From Streptomyces sp. CG4 (GTDB lineage: Bacteria > Actinomycetota > Actinomycetes > Streptomycetales > Streptomycetaceae), in NCBI RefSeq assembly GCF_041080655.1, contig NZ_CP163525.1, forward strand, positions 1,674,001 through 1,738,000: DNA of 64,000 nucleotides, in the 5' to 3' direction. How positions within the stretch are numbered: the first letter of the stretch is position 1; each line of letters starts with the position of its first letter. Below the pieces are notes generated by a model. The model did no database searches. It saw only the letters and a program-made list of their open reading frames with translations, and had not been told where the DNA came from. The position numbers and the translations under genes are program-made. This document shows positions 37,166 through 45,879 of the stretch, piece after piece.

Positions 37166-37186
37166 TGTTCTATAAAAGCTATAACA
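37166..37186. promoter_or_regulatory. AT-rich dyad, probable GntR (YtrA-type) autoregulatory operator
   Basis: TGTTCTATAAAAGCTATAAC followed by A is an imperfect inverted repeat (TGTT-TATA arms) in an otherwise GC-rich context, 28 bp before the GntR start. YtrA-type regulators normally bind such dyads in front of their own operon. The TATA-like steps may also be the -10 region. Confidence 0.6.
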
Positions 37187-37213
37187 GAGCGACAGCGGGA
37201 GCCGGAGCGCGAC

Positions 37214-37654
37214 ATGATCCTCAGCCTCGACATGGACAGCGAGGTGCCGATCTACCAGCAGATCCGGGACCGTATCGTCGAGGCCATCGCCTCCGGTCAG
37301 CTCGTCGAAGGCAGCTCGCTGCCCTCGACGCGGCAGCTCGCCGTCGATCTCGGCATCAACTTCCATACCGTGAACAAGGCGTACGACCTACTGCGACGGG
37401 AAGGGCTGCTGCGGGTCAACCGCAAGAGCGGCGCCCTGGTCCAGCGCGACACCCGCAGCGGTCCGCCCGAGCCGGCCTTCACCGCCGAGTGGGAGACCCG
37501 GCTGCGGACCCTGCTCGCCGAAGCGGTCGCCCACGGGACCGGCGACCCGGCAGTACTGGACAGCTGCCGTTCCGTCCTCACCTCGTTCACGTCACCCGCG
37601 CCCGCTTCACGGCGCGCGAACCCCGGTGCAGAGCAAGGAGATTCAGCGTCATGA
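37214..37654 (+). CDS. GntR-family regulator, YtrA type
   Basis: 146 residues. The winged helix covers about 10-75 (VPIYQQIRDRIVEAIASGQL, SLPSTRQLAVDLGINFHTVN, AYDLLRREGLL). The tail after residue 80 is short and carries no large effector domain, which defines the YtrA branch. Its stop overlaps the start of the membrane-protein gene by ATGA. YtrA-type regulators usually control the adjacent membrane protein or ABC system in response to envelope stress. Confidence 0.88.
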   Translation: MILSLDMDSEVPIYQQIRDRIVEAIASGQLVEGSSLPSTRQLAVDLGINFHTVNKAYDLLRREGLLRVNRKSGALVQRDTRSGPPEPAFTAEWETRLRTLLAEAVAHGTGDPAVLDSCRSVLTSFTSPAPASRRANPGAEQGDSAS

Positions 37655-38754
37655 ACAGTGCGGACGTGGTGGTCAACGTATGCATGCCCGCCGTGCTTGC
37701 GGCAGCGGCGTGGTGGATGCCGTCGCTGACCGGTCCGACCTTGCCCTTCGGGGTACGGAGTCCTGATGCGCGGGCGGACGCCCCGGTGATCGCCGAGCAA
37801 CGAAGGCAGTACCGCCGGCGCGTCGCCGCGTCCGGTGTGGTGCTGATCACGGCCGGAATCCTGGTGAGCTCCGTGTTCCGCTTCGGCATGCCTGGCGTCA
37901 TTCCCCTGCTGGCCCTGGCCGCCTGCCTGGCGGCCTACCACCGGGCACGGGTGGCGATCATGGCGGTCAAACGCCGTGAGGACTGGTACGGCGGGCTGCG
38001 GCAGGGCGTGGCGACGGACACGTCGCTGCGTACCGATCCGGAGCGCTTTCCCTGGCTGTGGGCCGTCCCCGCGTTGCTCGTCTGCGTCGGTACGACGGTG
38101 GCGGGCGTCCTGCGCTATCCGTCACTGCCGGACCGCATACCACTGCACTTCACCGGCTCCGGCAGCGCTGACCGGTTCGGCGCCAGGTCGATCGGCACCG
38201 CGTTCTTCCCGGTGTTCGCGCAGGCCGCGCTCACCGCGCTGATCTTGGTGCTGACCTGGCTGTCCTTCCGGGCCCGTGCGGATCTCGACCCGGCGCGGCC
38301 GGCCGACTCCGCCCGCAGGCACCGCCGCTTCTCGATTCGTATCGCCATCTCCCTTCTGCTGCTGTCGGCGTTCGCCAACCTGTCCCTGCTCGCCGGGGCC
38401 TGGGCGATGTGGCACCCGGACCAGCGGGTGTCCGCGGCCCTGGTCCTGCTGCCCGTCCTGGCCGGGCTGGTCGTCGTGATCGGCATCGCCGTCCGCACCG
38501 GGCAGGGCGGCAGCCGACTGCCCGCACAGGAGGGTGCGGTGACGGAGGAGAGCACCGGCGTGGTGCGGCGCGACGACGACCGGTACTGGCGTCTACTCGG
38601 CTCGGTGTACGTCAACCGGGCCGATCCCGCGCTGCTTGTTCAAAAGCGGTTCGGCATCGGCTGGACCGTCAACTTCGGCAACCCGCGAGGCGTCGTGCTG
38701 CTGCTCGGGCTCGTGCTGGCCCCCGCGCTCATCGTGCCGCTCCTCGTGCACTGA
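37651..38754 (+). CDS. DUF1648/DUF5808-type membrane protein
   Basis: 367 residues, with about eight membrane helices. The DUF1648 block is LRYPSLPDRIPLHFTGSGSA around residue 155. The C-terminus YWRLLGSVYVNRADPALLVQ ... FGIGWTVNFGNPRG matches the DUF5808 pattern seen in such proteins. It is translationally coupled to the GntR gene, a pair widely found in Gram-positives (SdpI-like immunity proteins also carry DUF1648). An immunity or envelope-stress role is inference. Confidence 0.82.
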   Translation: MNSADVVVNVCMPAVLAAAAWWMPSLTGPTLPFGVRSPDARADAPVIAEQRRQYRRRVAASGVVLITAGILVSSVFRFGMPGVIPLLALAACLAAYHRARVAIMAVKRREDWYGGLRQGVATDTSLRTDPERFPWLWAVPALLVCVGTTVAGVLRYPSLPDRIPLHFTGSGSADRFGARSIGTAFFPVFAQAALTALILVLTWLSFRARADLDPARPADSARRHRRFSIRIAISLLLLSAFANLSLLAGAWAMWHPDQRVSAALVLLPVLAGLVVVIGIAVRTGQGGSRLPAQEGAVTEESTGVVRRDDDRYWRLLGSVYVNRADPALLVQKRFGIGWTVNFGNPRGVVLLLGLVLAPALIVPLLVH

Positions 38755-38808
38755 GCCGTTCCGAGTCCGCTGATTCTCTCTCATCACTTCGACTCATCAG
38801 GAGAACAC

Positions 38809-39906
38809 ATGCGTTTACGCACCCTCTGGCGCAGCGGGATGATCGCCGTGCTCACGGCGGCGGTCACCGTCAGCACGGCCGGGCCGGTATCAGGCGCGCC
38901 CCGGGCGTCCGCGGCATCCCGGGCCGCCCTCGTACCCGCCGTGGACCGGGAGGTCCGGTTCACCGCGGACGGCACGATCGCGTACGGCACGCTGCACATA
39001 CCCGCCCATCGCGCGGGCCGCAGGCTCGCCGCGGCGCTGCTGCTTCCCGGCAGCGGCCCGACCGACCGCAACGGCGACGAGCCGCCCGACTTCACTCCCC
39101 ACACCCTGGCCCTCATGGCCGGCGTCCTCAGCGGTGACGGCGTGATGAGCCTGCGGTTCGACAAATACGGCACCGGGCGGACGGGCCTGGGCGGACGCAC
39201 CAGCGCTCCCGACATGGCCGGCTACACCCGGCAGGCCGTGGCCGCGTACACCACCCTGCGCGCCCAGCCTGAAGCCGACCCGCAGGCGCTGCTGGTGGTC
39301 GGTCACAGTGAGGGCGGCCTGCAGGCGCTGCTCGTCGACCGCGCCGTACAGCCGAAGCCCGCCGGGCTCGCGCTCTTCGCCCCGCAGGACATGCGGCTGC
39401 TGGACCTGATCCGCGGCCAGCTGGCGGCGGACTTGAACCGGGCGGTCGCCACAGGCCAACTCACCGCGCTCCAGGCGGCGTTGAACAACCGGGGCGTGGC
39501 GAGGGCCGTCGCGGACTTCCGTGCCGGGCGCCCGGTTGACACCTCGGGGCTGCTGCCGTCCCTCTCCGCCCTCCTCAAGGGCATGTTCGGACCGGTCAAC
39601 GCGGATTTCGTCCGCAGTGACGACGCCCTCTACCCGCCGTCCGTCGCCCGGGGCGTCGCGCCCGGCACGCGTACGCTCGTCACCTGCGGCACCGAGGACA
39701 CCAATGTGCCCTGCCGGACGCTGCCTTCTCTGCTGTCGGCCCTCACCGCCGCCCGCACCACCGGCCCAGGGCTACGGGTCCTCCCCGGGCTCGACCATCT
39801 CCTCCACACCGCCGGCACCCCGGTCAACGATCCGGTGATGGCGCCGGCCGCGCAGCAGGCCCTGCACGACTTCGTCCGTCCCTGGCGACGGTTCACACAG
39901 GGCTGA
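38809..39906 (+). CDS. Secreted alpha/beta hydrolase
   Basis: 365 residues. A signal peptide (about 1-30, ending GPVSGAP) precedes a domain with LLPGSGPTDRNGDEPPDF (oxyanion region), the nucleophile elbow VVGHSEGG, the acid region VTCGTEDTNVP and the His in LPGLDHLLHTAG. This is a complete Ser-Asp-His alpha/beta hydrolase. It resembles uncharacterised serine aminopeptidase-like (Hydrolase_4) proteins. It is 54 bp after the DUF1648 gene and may be co-transcribed. A strong terminator follows. Confidence 0.82.
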   Translation: MRLRTLWRSGMIAVLTAAVTVSTAGPVSGAPRASAASRAALVPAVDREVRFTADGTIAYGTLHIPAHRAGRRLAAALLLPGSGPTDRNGDEPPDFTPHTLALMAGVLSGDGVMSLRFDKYGTGRTGLGGRTSAPDMAGYTRQAVAAYTTLRAQPEADPQALLVVGHSEGGLQALLVDRAVQPKPAGLALFAPQDMRLLDLIRGQLAADLNRAVATGQLTALQAALNNRGVARAVADFRAGRPVDTSGLLPSLSALLKGMFGPVNADFVRSDDALYPPSVARGVAPGTRTLVTCGTEDTNVPCRTLPSLLSALTAARTTGPGLRVLPGLDHLLHTAGTPVNDPVMAPAAQQALHDFVRPWRRFTQG

Positions 39907-39962
39907 GGCTCTCTTCCAGCACCCGGGCGGCTCGGCGACTGTTCAGGTGAAGGGGATCGTGG

Positions 39963-40005
39963 GTGTGGTCGTTGCCACCACCCCCGTGGGCGGCAACGAC
40001 CACAC
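39963..40005. terminator. Strong terminator after the hydrolase gene
   Basis: GTGTGGTCGTTGCC (39963-39976) pairs perfectly with GGCAACGACCACAC (39992-40005), a 14-bp stem with a 15-nt loop. Confidence 0.9.
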
Positions 40006-40017
40006 CTCGATCACCGG

Positions 40018-40063
40018 AAGGGGAAACTATCCCCTTTTAGTGATCTGATCAAGTGGCTAGAGT
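40018..40063 (+). promoter_or_regulatory. Promoter/operator of the XRE regulator gene
   Basis: Two palindromes lie 30-80 bp before the start codon: AAGGGGA-AACTA-TCCCCTT (40018-40036) and TGATCTGATCA (40041-40051). TAGAGT at 40058-40063 could be a -10 hexamer. Placement fits autoregulation by the XRE protein that follows. Confidence 0.4.
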
Positions 40064-40095
40064 GGCTTCGTCCACCCATCTGATGGAGTACCCGC

Positions 40096-40953
40096 ATGCC
40101 CGAGCGCACCTTCGACGGCCGTGAACTGCGCAACCGCCGCGTGCTCCTGCGCCGGTCCCAGTCCGAGCTGGGTGCGGTCCTGGGTGTGGGGACCAACGCC
40201 GTGTCGCGCTGGGAGACCGGTCAGGCCACTCCCCCGCCCGAGCGGCTTCCGGGCATCGCCGCAGCACTCGACGCGGACCTCGATGAGCTGTTTCCGCGTC
40301 GGGAGCCGCCCAACCTCGCCGACCTGCGATGCGACGCCGGCATGACGCAGGCCGACACCATGGCGGTCACGAAGACCCGGTCACCGATGTCGGTCCGCGC
40401 CGCCGAACGCGGCAAGCGGCCGCTGCCGGAGGCGTTTCACGAAGGGCTCGCGGGTGCCTACGGCATCAGCGTGCCGGAGCTGCTCGCCGCCCAGAAGCGC
40501 AGCTTCGGTCACATCGTGCCCGTGCGAGCCTGCGCGGGGGTGTCGGCGGCCTCGGTGGCGCACAAGCTCGCGCACCTGCGGGACGACGTGTTCCAGGGCG
40601 CGCTGCCGTCGGACACCGAGATCGCCGACGAGGGAAACCGCAAAGCCGGCAAGCCCGTGCTCACGGCGGCTCTGGTCGAGGCGCTGCGGCTGGGCACGTA
40701 CGCCGGTGTCTCGGACGAGATCCTCCATGCCCTGGCGCTGGCCCTTGATGTGCCGTCAGTGTTTTTCCAGAGCCCGGATCCGCAGATCGAACGTCTGGTG
40801 GTGTCGACGCGCGCCGTTCGGAACAGTTTCACGGTGGAGGCGGCGCGCGGCGGCGAGAACGAGATTCCCGCCGCCGCGCGGGCCGAACTTCTGGACTTCA
40901 TCAGCAGCACGATGGCCGAGATCCTCGGCCCGGATTCCGGTTTGTCCGAGTGA
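40096..40953 (+). CDS. XRE-family regulator with two HTH-like regions
   Basis: 285 residues. The N-terminal HTH at about 8-65 (LRNRRVLLRRSQSELGAVLG, NAVSRWETGQATPPPERL) is a classic XRE domain. A second, degenerate HTH lies at about 73-130 (LADLRCDAGMTQADTMAVTK, then GKRPLPEAFHEGLAGAYGIS). The C-terminal 130 residues are helical (VALALDVPSVFFQSPDPQIE). It converges with a Nudix-membrane protein-ImmA operon 27 bp away. Pairing of XRE and ImmA proteins usually means the ImmA protease inactivates the XRE repressor; here the genes are on opposite strands. Confidence 0.8.
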   Translation: MPERTFDGRELRNRRVLLRRSQSELGAVLGVGTNAVSRWETGQATPPPERLPGIAAALDADLDELFPRREPPNLADLRCDAGMTQADTMAVTKTRSPMSVRAAERGKRPLPEAFHEGLAGAYGISVPELLAAQKRSFGHIVPVRACAGVSAASVAHKLAHLRDDVFQGALPSDTEIADEGNRKAGKPVLTAALVEALRLGTYAGVSDEILHALALALDVPSVFFQSPDPQIERLVVSTRAVRNSFTVEAARGGENEIPAAARAELLDFISSTMAEILGPDSGLSE

Positions 40954-40980
40954 GCTTCGCCGCCCGGCCTCCGCTCCCGG

Positions 40981-41433
40981 CTAGCGTGCGAACTCGCGGT
41001 ACGTGGTGCTTCCCGCCGCGAGACATGCCAGCGCCGCCTCCCAGACCGGCCGCACGGCGGGCGGGATCTCGTCCGGACCGATCTCGTCGGGTGCGCTGAA
41101 CCGGTAGTCGGTCAGCTCGCTCTCCTGCAGGACGATCGAGGCCCGCTGCTCTTCGCTGAGGACTCCGCCGTCGAAGACGAAGTAGATATGGCTGCCGGCC
41201 GGCGTCCGGACGAAGGCGCTCACCAGGAGCTGCCCGATCGCCTGGTCGATGCCGAGTTCTTCCAGCAGCTCACGGCGCGCCGCCTGGGCCGGCGTCTCGC
41301 CCTCGTCGACGCCGCCGCCCGGAAGGTTCCAGCCCGGCTTGTAGCCGGGCTTGACGATCAGGAACCGGCCCTCGCCGTCTCGCAGGACCGCCGCGGCGGA
41401 CATCGTGGGGCGGGCGGGGTTGGGGGAAGTCAT
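40981..41433 (-). CDS. Nudix hydrolase
   Basis: 150 residues from ATG 41433. The Nudix box GGGVDEGETPAQAARRELLEELGI spans about residues 39-62, with the REx2EE core RELLEE. It cleaves a nucleoside diphosphate linked to another group. It is third in an operon behind an ImmA-like protease and a membrane protein. The substrate is not evident. Confidence 0.9.
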   Translation of the reverse strand: MTSPNPARPTMSAAAVLRDGEGRFLIVKPGYKPGWNLPGGGVDEGETPAQAARRELLEELGIDQAIGQLLVSAFVRTPAGSHIYFVFDGGVLSEEQRASIVLQESELTDYRFSAPDEIGPDEIPPAVRPVWEAALACLAAGSTTYREFAR

Positions 41434-41465
41434 GTGCAAACCTCGGAGTTCTCGGTATCGGTTGC

Positions 41466-42752
41466 TCAACTGCGGCCGGTGGGCCGGCGGGCGAGAAGAT
41501 TCTGGGCGTCGGCGGGTGTGGTGAGTCTGTAGGCGGATGCCAGGTTCCGCAGGTGGGTGACCTCCTCGCGCGGAGTGGCACCGGAGTCGAAGGGATACGG
41601 CGCGCTCGGGCCGGCCGGCTCGTGCACGGGGGCGTCGACCGTGGACAGCGCGGCGCGGATCCAGAGCGCTTCGGCCTGCACCTCGGTGGCGTGCTGTGGC
41701 CTGAGGTCGGTCTCGGCGCGCGCCAAGGCGCGCTCGGCAAGGTCGTGGGGCGCATGACGCCGCAGCAGGAAGACCACGTCGCGGATGTCCATGGCGAATC
41801 GGTCCAGGCGGGCCGGCAGCGACGGGTCCGGGCTGAAGAGCACATCGCGGGCGGCATCGAGGCGTGCCGCCTTCTCTGTGATGCGGGAGAAGAACGTACT
41901 GGGGCGGTGCCGGACGGCATCCGGGAAGCGCAGTGCGAGCTGCCGCCAGAGAGGAGAGAGGCCGACGAGGCTGCGCAGGGCGTCGTACCGCTCGCGTGCG
42001 GCGTGCGTCGCCGGGGCGATGGCGCCGAGGCCCCAGAGCAGAAAGCACAGGTACAGGAGGGTGTCGGTCACCGTCTCCTGGGTGTGTTCCGTGCCGTCCG
42101 AAACCCTGGAGAACGTGACCACCAGGAGGAAGGCTATGCGGAGCACCGAGTAGACCGTCGTGATCACCATGGCGGCCGACATCATCCGCAGGCCGTTGCG
42201 CAGGGAACGGAACGGTGCGTCCCTGACGGCGCCTCCCCACTGGACCGCGCACACGGCGGCCGAGACACCGGCGTACAGATAGAACAGACCCATGTACACG
42301 GCGAGGGCCGCCTCGCCGCGGTACCGCTGGATGAAGAAGGGGGTGGAGGTGTCGGGTTTGCCCAGGAGGAAGAAGAAGATGACCGCCATCGCCAGGAGGG
42401 TGGCCAGCGAAGCCCGGGTGGCGACGCGGTGGACGACGGCGGACAGCCGTACGGCACGGGACCGCTCGCCGTCCGGGCCGGCAGTGCGGTAGACGGCCGT
42501 GACGTAGCGGAGGATGACGCAGATGCCCATGATGGACAGTACGTGCTTCACGAAGTAGGCCAGGTCGGGCAGGCCGAGGCTGTCCAGCACGGTGCGTCCT
42601 GCGGTCGAGCGACTCAGCCATGCGGCGGCGAAGGCCACGAAGGCCCCCCACAGCGACCGATCTCGCATATGGCCCCTGGCCGCCGATCTGGCTCTCAGGC
42701 CGGCTTGTATGAGGAGCAGGCCCGCGATGAGGTAGGCCAGGAGGTCGGACAT
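41466..42752 (-). CDS. MAB_1171c-like integral membrane protein
   Basis: 428 residues from ATG 42752. Seven or so membrane helices fill residues 1-260 (LLAYLIAGLLLIQAGLRA, VILRYVTAV, LATLLAMAVIFFFLLGK). A cytoplasmic helical domain follows (LSPLWRQLALRFPDAVRH ... HAPHDLAERALARAETDLRP). This is the layout of the MAB_1171c/DUF6545 family, which in actinomycetes is nearly always beside an ImmA/IrrE-like gene and an XRE gene. The function is unknown; a membrane sensor or effector is possible. Confidence 0.75.
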   Translation of the reverse strand: MSDLLAYLIAGLLLIQAGLRARSAARGHMRDRSLWGAFVAFAAAWLSRSTAGRTVLDSLGLPDLAYFVKHVLSIMGICVILRYVTAVYRTAGPDGERSRAVRLSAVVHRVATRASLATLLAMAVIFFFLLGKPDTSTPFFIQRYRGEAALAVYMGLFYLYAGVSAAVCAVQWGGAVRDAPFRSLRNGLRMMSAAMVITTVYSVLRIAFLLVVTFSRVSDGTEHTQETVTDTLLYLCFLLWGLGAIAPATHAARERYDALRSLVGLSPLWRQLALRFPDAVRHRPSTFFSRITEKAARLDAARDVLFSPDPSLPARLDRFAMDIRDVVFLLRRHAPHDLAERALARAETDLRPQHATEVQAEALWIRAALSTVDAPVHEPAGPSAPYPFDSGATPREEVTHLRNLASAYRLTTPADAQNLLARRPTGRS

Positions 42753-42763
42753 GTTCGGGTCCT

Positions 42764-43384
42764 TCAAGTCTTGGGCCTGCCGTAGGTGAAGTCCTGGGCG
42801 AGGCTTCGCGTGGTCGGGTCGTCGATGGCGTGCTGGGTCTGCGCCATCCGGTTGATGAGCGCGGCCGCGTCCTCCGCACGCTGTTCGACCCGGGTCTCGT
42901 ATCGCCGACGGGCGGCGGCCCGCCCCTCGGCCACCAGTTGCTCGGCGCGCTCGGGCGAGAAGTTGGTCAGCAACTCGTCGGTGCCGATGACACCGGTGGA
43001 GTCCTCGGCCCACAAGTGGACCAGCTCGTGCAGCTTGACCTGTCTCTCGTGCCACGGGGAACCGCTGTTGACGTAAAAGATCAAGTCGAGGGGTCGGGTG
43101 TCGTGCCGGACGTACAGACCGCAGATACCGGTGACGCCGGCGATGCGGTCCGGCAGTGGTTTCATGACGATCCGCCGGCCCCGGGCCTGTTCCATGTTCC
43201 GGACCAGCTGGTCCAGGTCGAAAGGCTCCGGCAACGGCATCGAAGAGACCAGCAGTTGCGTCTCGCGACGGAGCGCACGCCGCGATCGCCGGCCGCGAGC
43301 GGGCGTCAGGAGAGCGTATGCGGCATTACGGGTGGGGTCTGCTCCCGTGCCCGTTTTCTGCTTTCTTCGACCATGACCGATCAT
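42764..43384 (-). CDS. ImmA/IrrE-family metallopeptidase-like protein
   Basis: 206 residues from ATG 43384. The zinc protease motif HELVH (H119, E120, H123) is intact in QVKLHELVHLWAED. The N-terminal 45 residues are Arg/Lys-rich and may not be translated; MPLPEPFDLDQLVRNMEQ is a good alternative start. ImmA-like proteases cleave XRE repressors to switch on a module. The gene ends 11 bp before the membrane-protein gene. The candidate target is the convergent XRE regulator. Confidence 0.8.
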   Translation of the reverse strand: MIGHGRRKQKTGTGADPTRNAAYALLTPARGRRSRRALRRETQLLVSSMPLPEPFDLDQLVRNMEQARGRRIVMKPLPDRIAGVTGICGLYVRHDTRPLDLIFYVNSGSPWHERQVKLHELVHLWAEDSTGVIGTDELLTNFSPERAEQLVAEGRAAARRRYETRVEQRAEDAAALINRMAQTQHAIDDPTTRSLAQDFTYGRPKT

Positions 43385-43574
43385 CCACACGCAGGTTCCG
43401 CTCTCACGCCTCCGGCGACGTCCTGAAGTTCCCACCACGCAGAACCACAGGAACGGCCGCTTTCGTAAGTATCCCACGGACCCCCGGGAACCAGCCGGGC
43501 CGCCTAGTCGCCGCGGCCGGGTACATGCGCCAGGCTCTGCCCGTGGCGGGCCGGTTGGCGCCGAGGCGGCGGCG

Positions 43575-44012
43575 TCACTCCCCGAGCACCAGCCGCTCCA
43601 GCGCCGCCCGCGCCCGTGCGTCGGACTGGGCACGGGCCGCGACCGCGACCGCGAGCTCCCTTGTCCACTCGTCCAGCGCCACCGGGCGCCGCGAGAGCAC
43701 CACGCCGCGGACCTCCTTGCACACCTCGCCCTGGGGACGCGACCCCGCCAGGTCGAGCACGAGACGCTGCTCGCCGAGGAAGACCTCGACCCGCTCGACA
43801 CGGCCGTCGCGCCCCGCGAGCCGGTCGGCCAGGCCCCGCTTGCGCTCGACGGCGACGGAACCCGGCGGCAGCGCCTCCGCGAGCGTCCCGGTGAGCACCT
43901 GGGCGTAGACCTCCAGGTCGGCGGCGTCCCTGCGCAGCGCGGCCGTCAGCAGGTCGATGGAGTCCTGTTCCCCGTCGGGCTCGAACGGGACGGGATCGTG
44001 GGGCGAGGTCAT
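43575..44012 (-). CDS. Conserved hypothetical protein of the YbjQ operon
   Basis: 145 residues, no recognised domain. The N-terminus is acidic (PFEPDGEQDSIDLLTAAL). A central part reads RKRGLADRLAGRDGRVERVEVFLGEQRLVL and a helical, Ala/Arg-rich end follows (ELAVAVAARAQSDARARAAL). No signal or membrane segment. It is 51 bp behind the double YbjQ gene and probably shares its transcript, so it likely acts with those proteins. Confidence 0.7.
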   Translation of the reverse strand: MTSPHDPVPFEPDGEQDSIDLLTAALRRDAADLEVYAQVLTGTLAEALPPGSVAVERKRGLADRLAGRDGRVERVEVFLGEQRLVLDLAGSRPQGEVCKEVRGVVLSRRPVALDEWTRELAVAVAARAQSDARARAALERLVLGE

Positions 44013-44063
44013 CGCGGGGCCTCTCGTGGTGTGCGGTTGATCCGGGTCTGCTGGGCCGGGTGC

Positions 44064-44924
44064 TCAGCCGTCCAGGCCGAGCACCATCGTCGGGCGCTCG
44101 ATGACGTGGTCGTCGCGCAGCGGCCGCACGGCCGTGCCGATCGCGAAGAACTCGGTGGTGTGACCGCCCCAGCGGTGGTTGTGCGCATTGAGCTGCACGC
44201 CGACGATGCCCTCCGCCCGCAGCTCCTCCGCCTCGTGCTGCATCCGCGCCATCGCCAGCTCCCGCGCGTCGTACAGCGCCTGCGTGAACTGCTCGATCTC
44301 CACGTTCTTGCCGATGTTGGAGAACATCTGCCCCATCCGCTGGTGCGCGATGTGGTAGACGCAGGTGCCCATCACCATGCCCAGCGGGGCGTAGCCGGCA
44401 CGGATGAGTGTCCAGAAGTCCTGACCGTTGAGGTCCGACGTGAACGGCTGGCCCTTGAGGTTGCGCCAGCTGCCGCCGTTGCCGCCCGGCGCCGGATGAT
44501 CAGCCTTGACAGCGGTGCCGATCGCGATGAACTCCGCGATGTCGTTGCCGAATTCACGGGCTTCGACGCTGAGCCGTACGCCGACGACGCCGTCCGCGCC
44601 GAGTTGGGCCGCCTCCGCCTCCATGCGGGTCATGGCCAGCTCACGGGCGTGGTACATCGCCTGGCTGAGCGTGGTCAGCTCCTGGTTCTTGCCCCAGCGG
44701 CCCAGCTGAATGCCCACGTGGTAGATCGAGCTGCCCAGGACGAGCCCGATGGGCCGGAATCCCGCCTCGCGCACCAGCAGGAACTCGTTGACCGACAGGT
44801 CGCTGGTGAAGATCGAACCCGGCTTGCCCGGCTGCAGTTCGGCGAGCCGCCGCATCGCGTCGGCCGGGACACCCTGTGCCGACCTGCCGTCGGGAGTGCC
44901 GTCGGCGGGGTTGAAGACGGTCAT
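44064..44924 (-). CDS. Double YbjQ/DUF74 heavy-metal-binding-domain protein, copy 1
   Basis: 286 residues made of two homologous halves. Each half has the order 'FTSDLS/NxxExxL...GFRPIGLVLGSSIYHV' then a helical arm 'ELTTLSQAMYHARELAMTRM' then 'GADGVVGVRL...IAEFIAIGTAV'. The second half repeats it (YAPLGMVMGTCVYHI ... LYDARELAMARM ... GIVGVQL ... TTEFFAIGTAV). The YbjQ fold forms pentamers in structures; metal binding is annotated, but no cysteine cluster is visible here. It starts 13 bp after a diverged paralogue. Confidence 0.82.
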   Translation of the reverse strand: MTVFNPADGTPDGRSAQGVPADAMRRLAELQPGKPGSIFTSDLSVNEFLLVREAGFRPIGLVLGSSIYHVGIQLGRWGKNQELTTLSQAMYHARELAMTRMEAEAAQLGADGVVGVRLSVEAREFGNDIAEFIAIGTAVKADHPAPGGNGGSWRNLKGQPFTSDLNGQDFWTLIRAGYAPLGMVMGTCVYHIAHQRMGQMFSNIGKNVEIEQFTQALYDARELAMARMQHEAEELRAEGIVGVQLNAHNHRWGGHTTEFFAIGTAVRPLRDDHVIERPTMVLGLDG

Positions 44925-44937
44925 GAACGGGTTCCCC

Positions 44938-45879
44938 TCATCGTATGTCGGTGGCGGTGCGGCGCATGGTTCGCCGGCGTCGTTCCGGGTCCAGCGGCAT
45001 CACGGTGAGTGTGCGGGGCGGCTGCTCGCGTGCCGTGAAACGGGCGACGGTGGTGCCCAGCAGCGTCGCCTCAGCCACGTGGTCCTTCTGGTCGTCGTTG
45101 CTCCTGCGCGTGCACGACTCGCCCCAGATGCGCACGCGGCCCGCGGAGAGGATCACGCCGTCGCCGCCCCGCCGCCCGCTCTGTGCCCGCAAGTGCGCAC
45201 GGGCGTCGGAGCGCACTGCCTGAACGAATTCGGTCCAGCCGCTGACCTCGGTGTTGCTCCACGAGCGCGTCTGCGCGCGGGTGGTGTAGTCGTCGTGGCG
45301 TACGCCGATGGACATCCCGTACAGCAGCTCCACCGGGACCCATCCCGCGGTCACCAGCTTCGCGAACCCCTGGCCGTCGAGGTGGCAGGTGAACGGCTGC
45401 GGCGCCCGTACCGTCCCGGCCGCGCGCACCGCGGTCCCGATCACCTTGAACTCCAGGCAGTTGGGCTGTGCCACGAAGGGCGCCACGGTCAGCTGTGCCG
45501 CGACGACGCCGTCGCCGCCGAGAGCCGAGCACTCGGCGGTCATCCGGTCGAGGGCCGAGCGACGCGCCCGGTCGAGCACCTCGACGAGCCCGGCGGACGG
45601 GGCGCCGCGTCCGGAGAGGGCTATGGGCGCCGGGGCGCTGCTGAAGGCGTACCGCATCCCCCCGTAAAGACAGTCGTGATAGCCCCAGTACCGTCCGCTG
45701 CGGCCCACGTGGTAGACGGCCGAGCCCATGACCTGGCCCACCGGCTCGAACCCCACGGCACGCAGTGCGGCGAACTCACCGGTGGACAGGGCCGATGACC
45801 ACGTCCCGCTGCTCCGCACCTCCGCGATCCGCGCGGCTGCCCCCGGGGGCAGTCCAGCCCCCGTCCATTCCCCGCTCAT
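44938..45879 (-). CDS. Double YbjQ/DUF74 protein, copy 2
   Basis: 313 residues from ATG 45879 (MSGEWTG); a longer frame to 45912 is open. Two YbjQ-like halves again: VGFEPVGQVMGSAVYHVG, DRMTAECSALGGDGVVAAQL and CLEFKVIGTAVR; then WVPVELLYGMSIGVRH, GWTEFVQAVRSDARAHL and GDGVILSAG. It has diverged more than its neighbour and ends in an Arg-rich tail (PERRRRTMRRTATDIR). It is the first gene of the three-gene operon. Confidence 0.78.
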   Translation of the reverse strand: MSGEWTGAGLPPGAAARIAEVRSSGTWSSALSTGEFAALRAVGFEPVGQVMGSAVYHVGRSGRYWGYHDCLYGGMRYAFSSAPAPIALSGRGAPSAGLVEVLDRARRSALDRMTAECSALGGDGVVAAQLTVAPFVAQPNCLEFKVIGTAVRAAGTVRAPQPFTCHLDGQGFAKLVTAGWVPVELLYGMSIGVRHDDYTTRAQTRSWSNTEVSGWTEFVQAVRSDARAHLRAQSGRRGGDGVILSAGRVRIWGESCTRRSNDDQKDHVAEATLLGTTVARFTAREQPPRTLTVMPLDPERRRRTMRRTATDIR

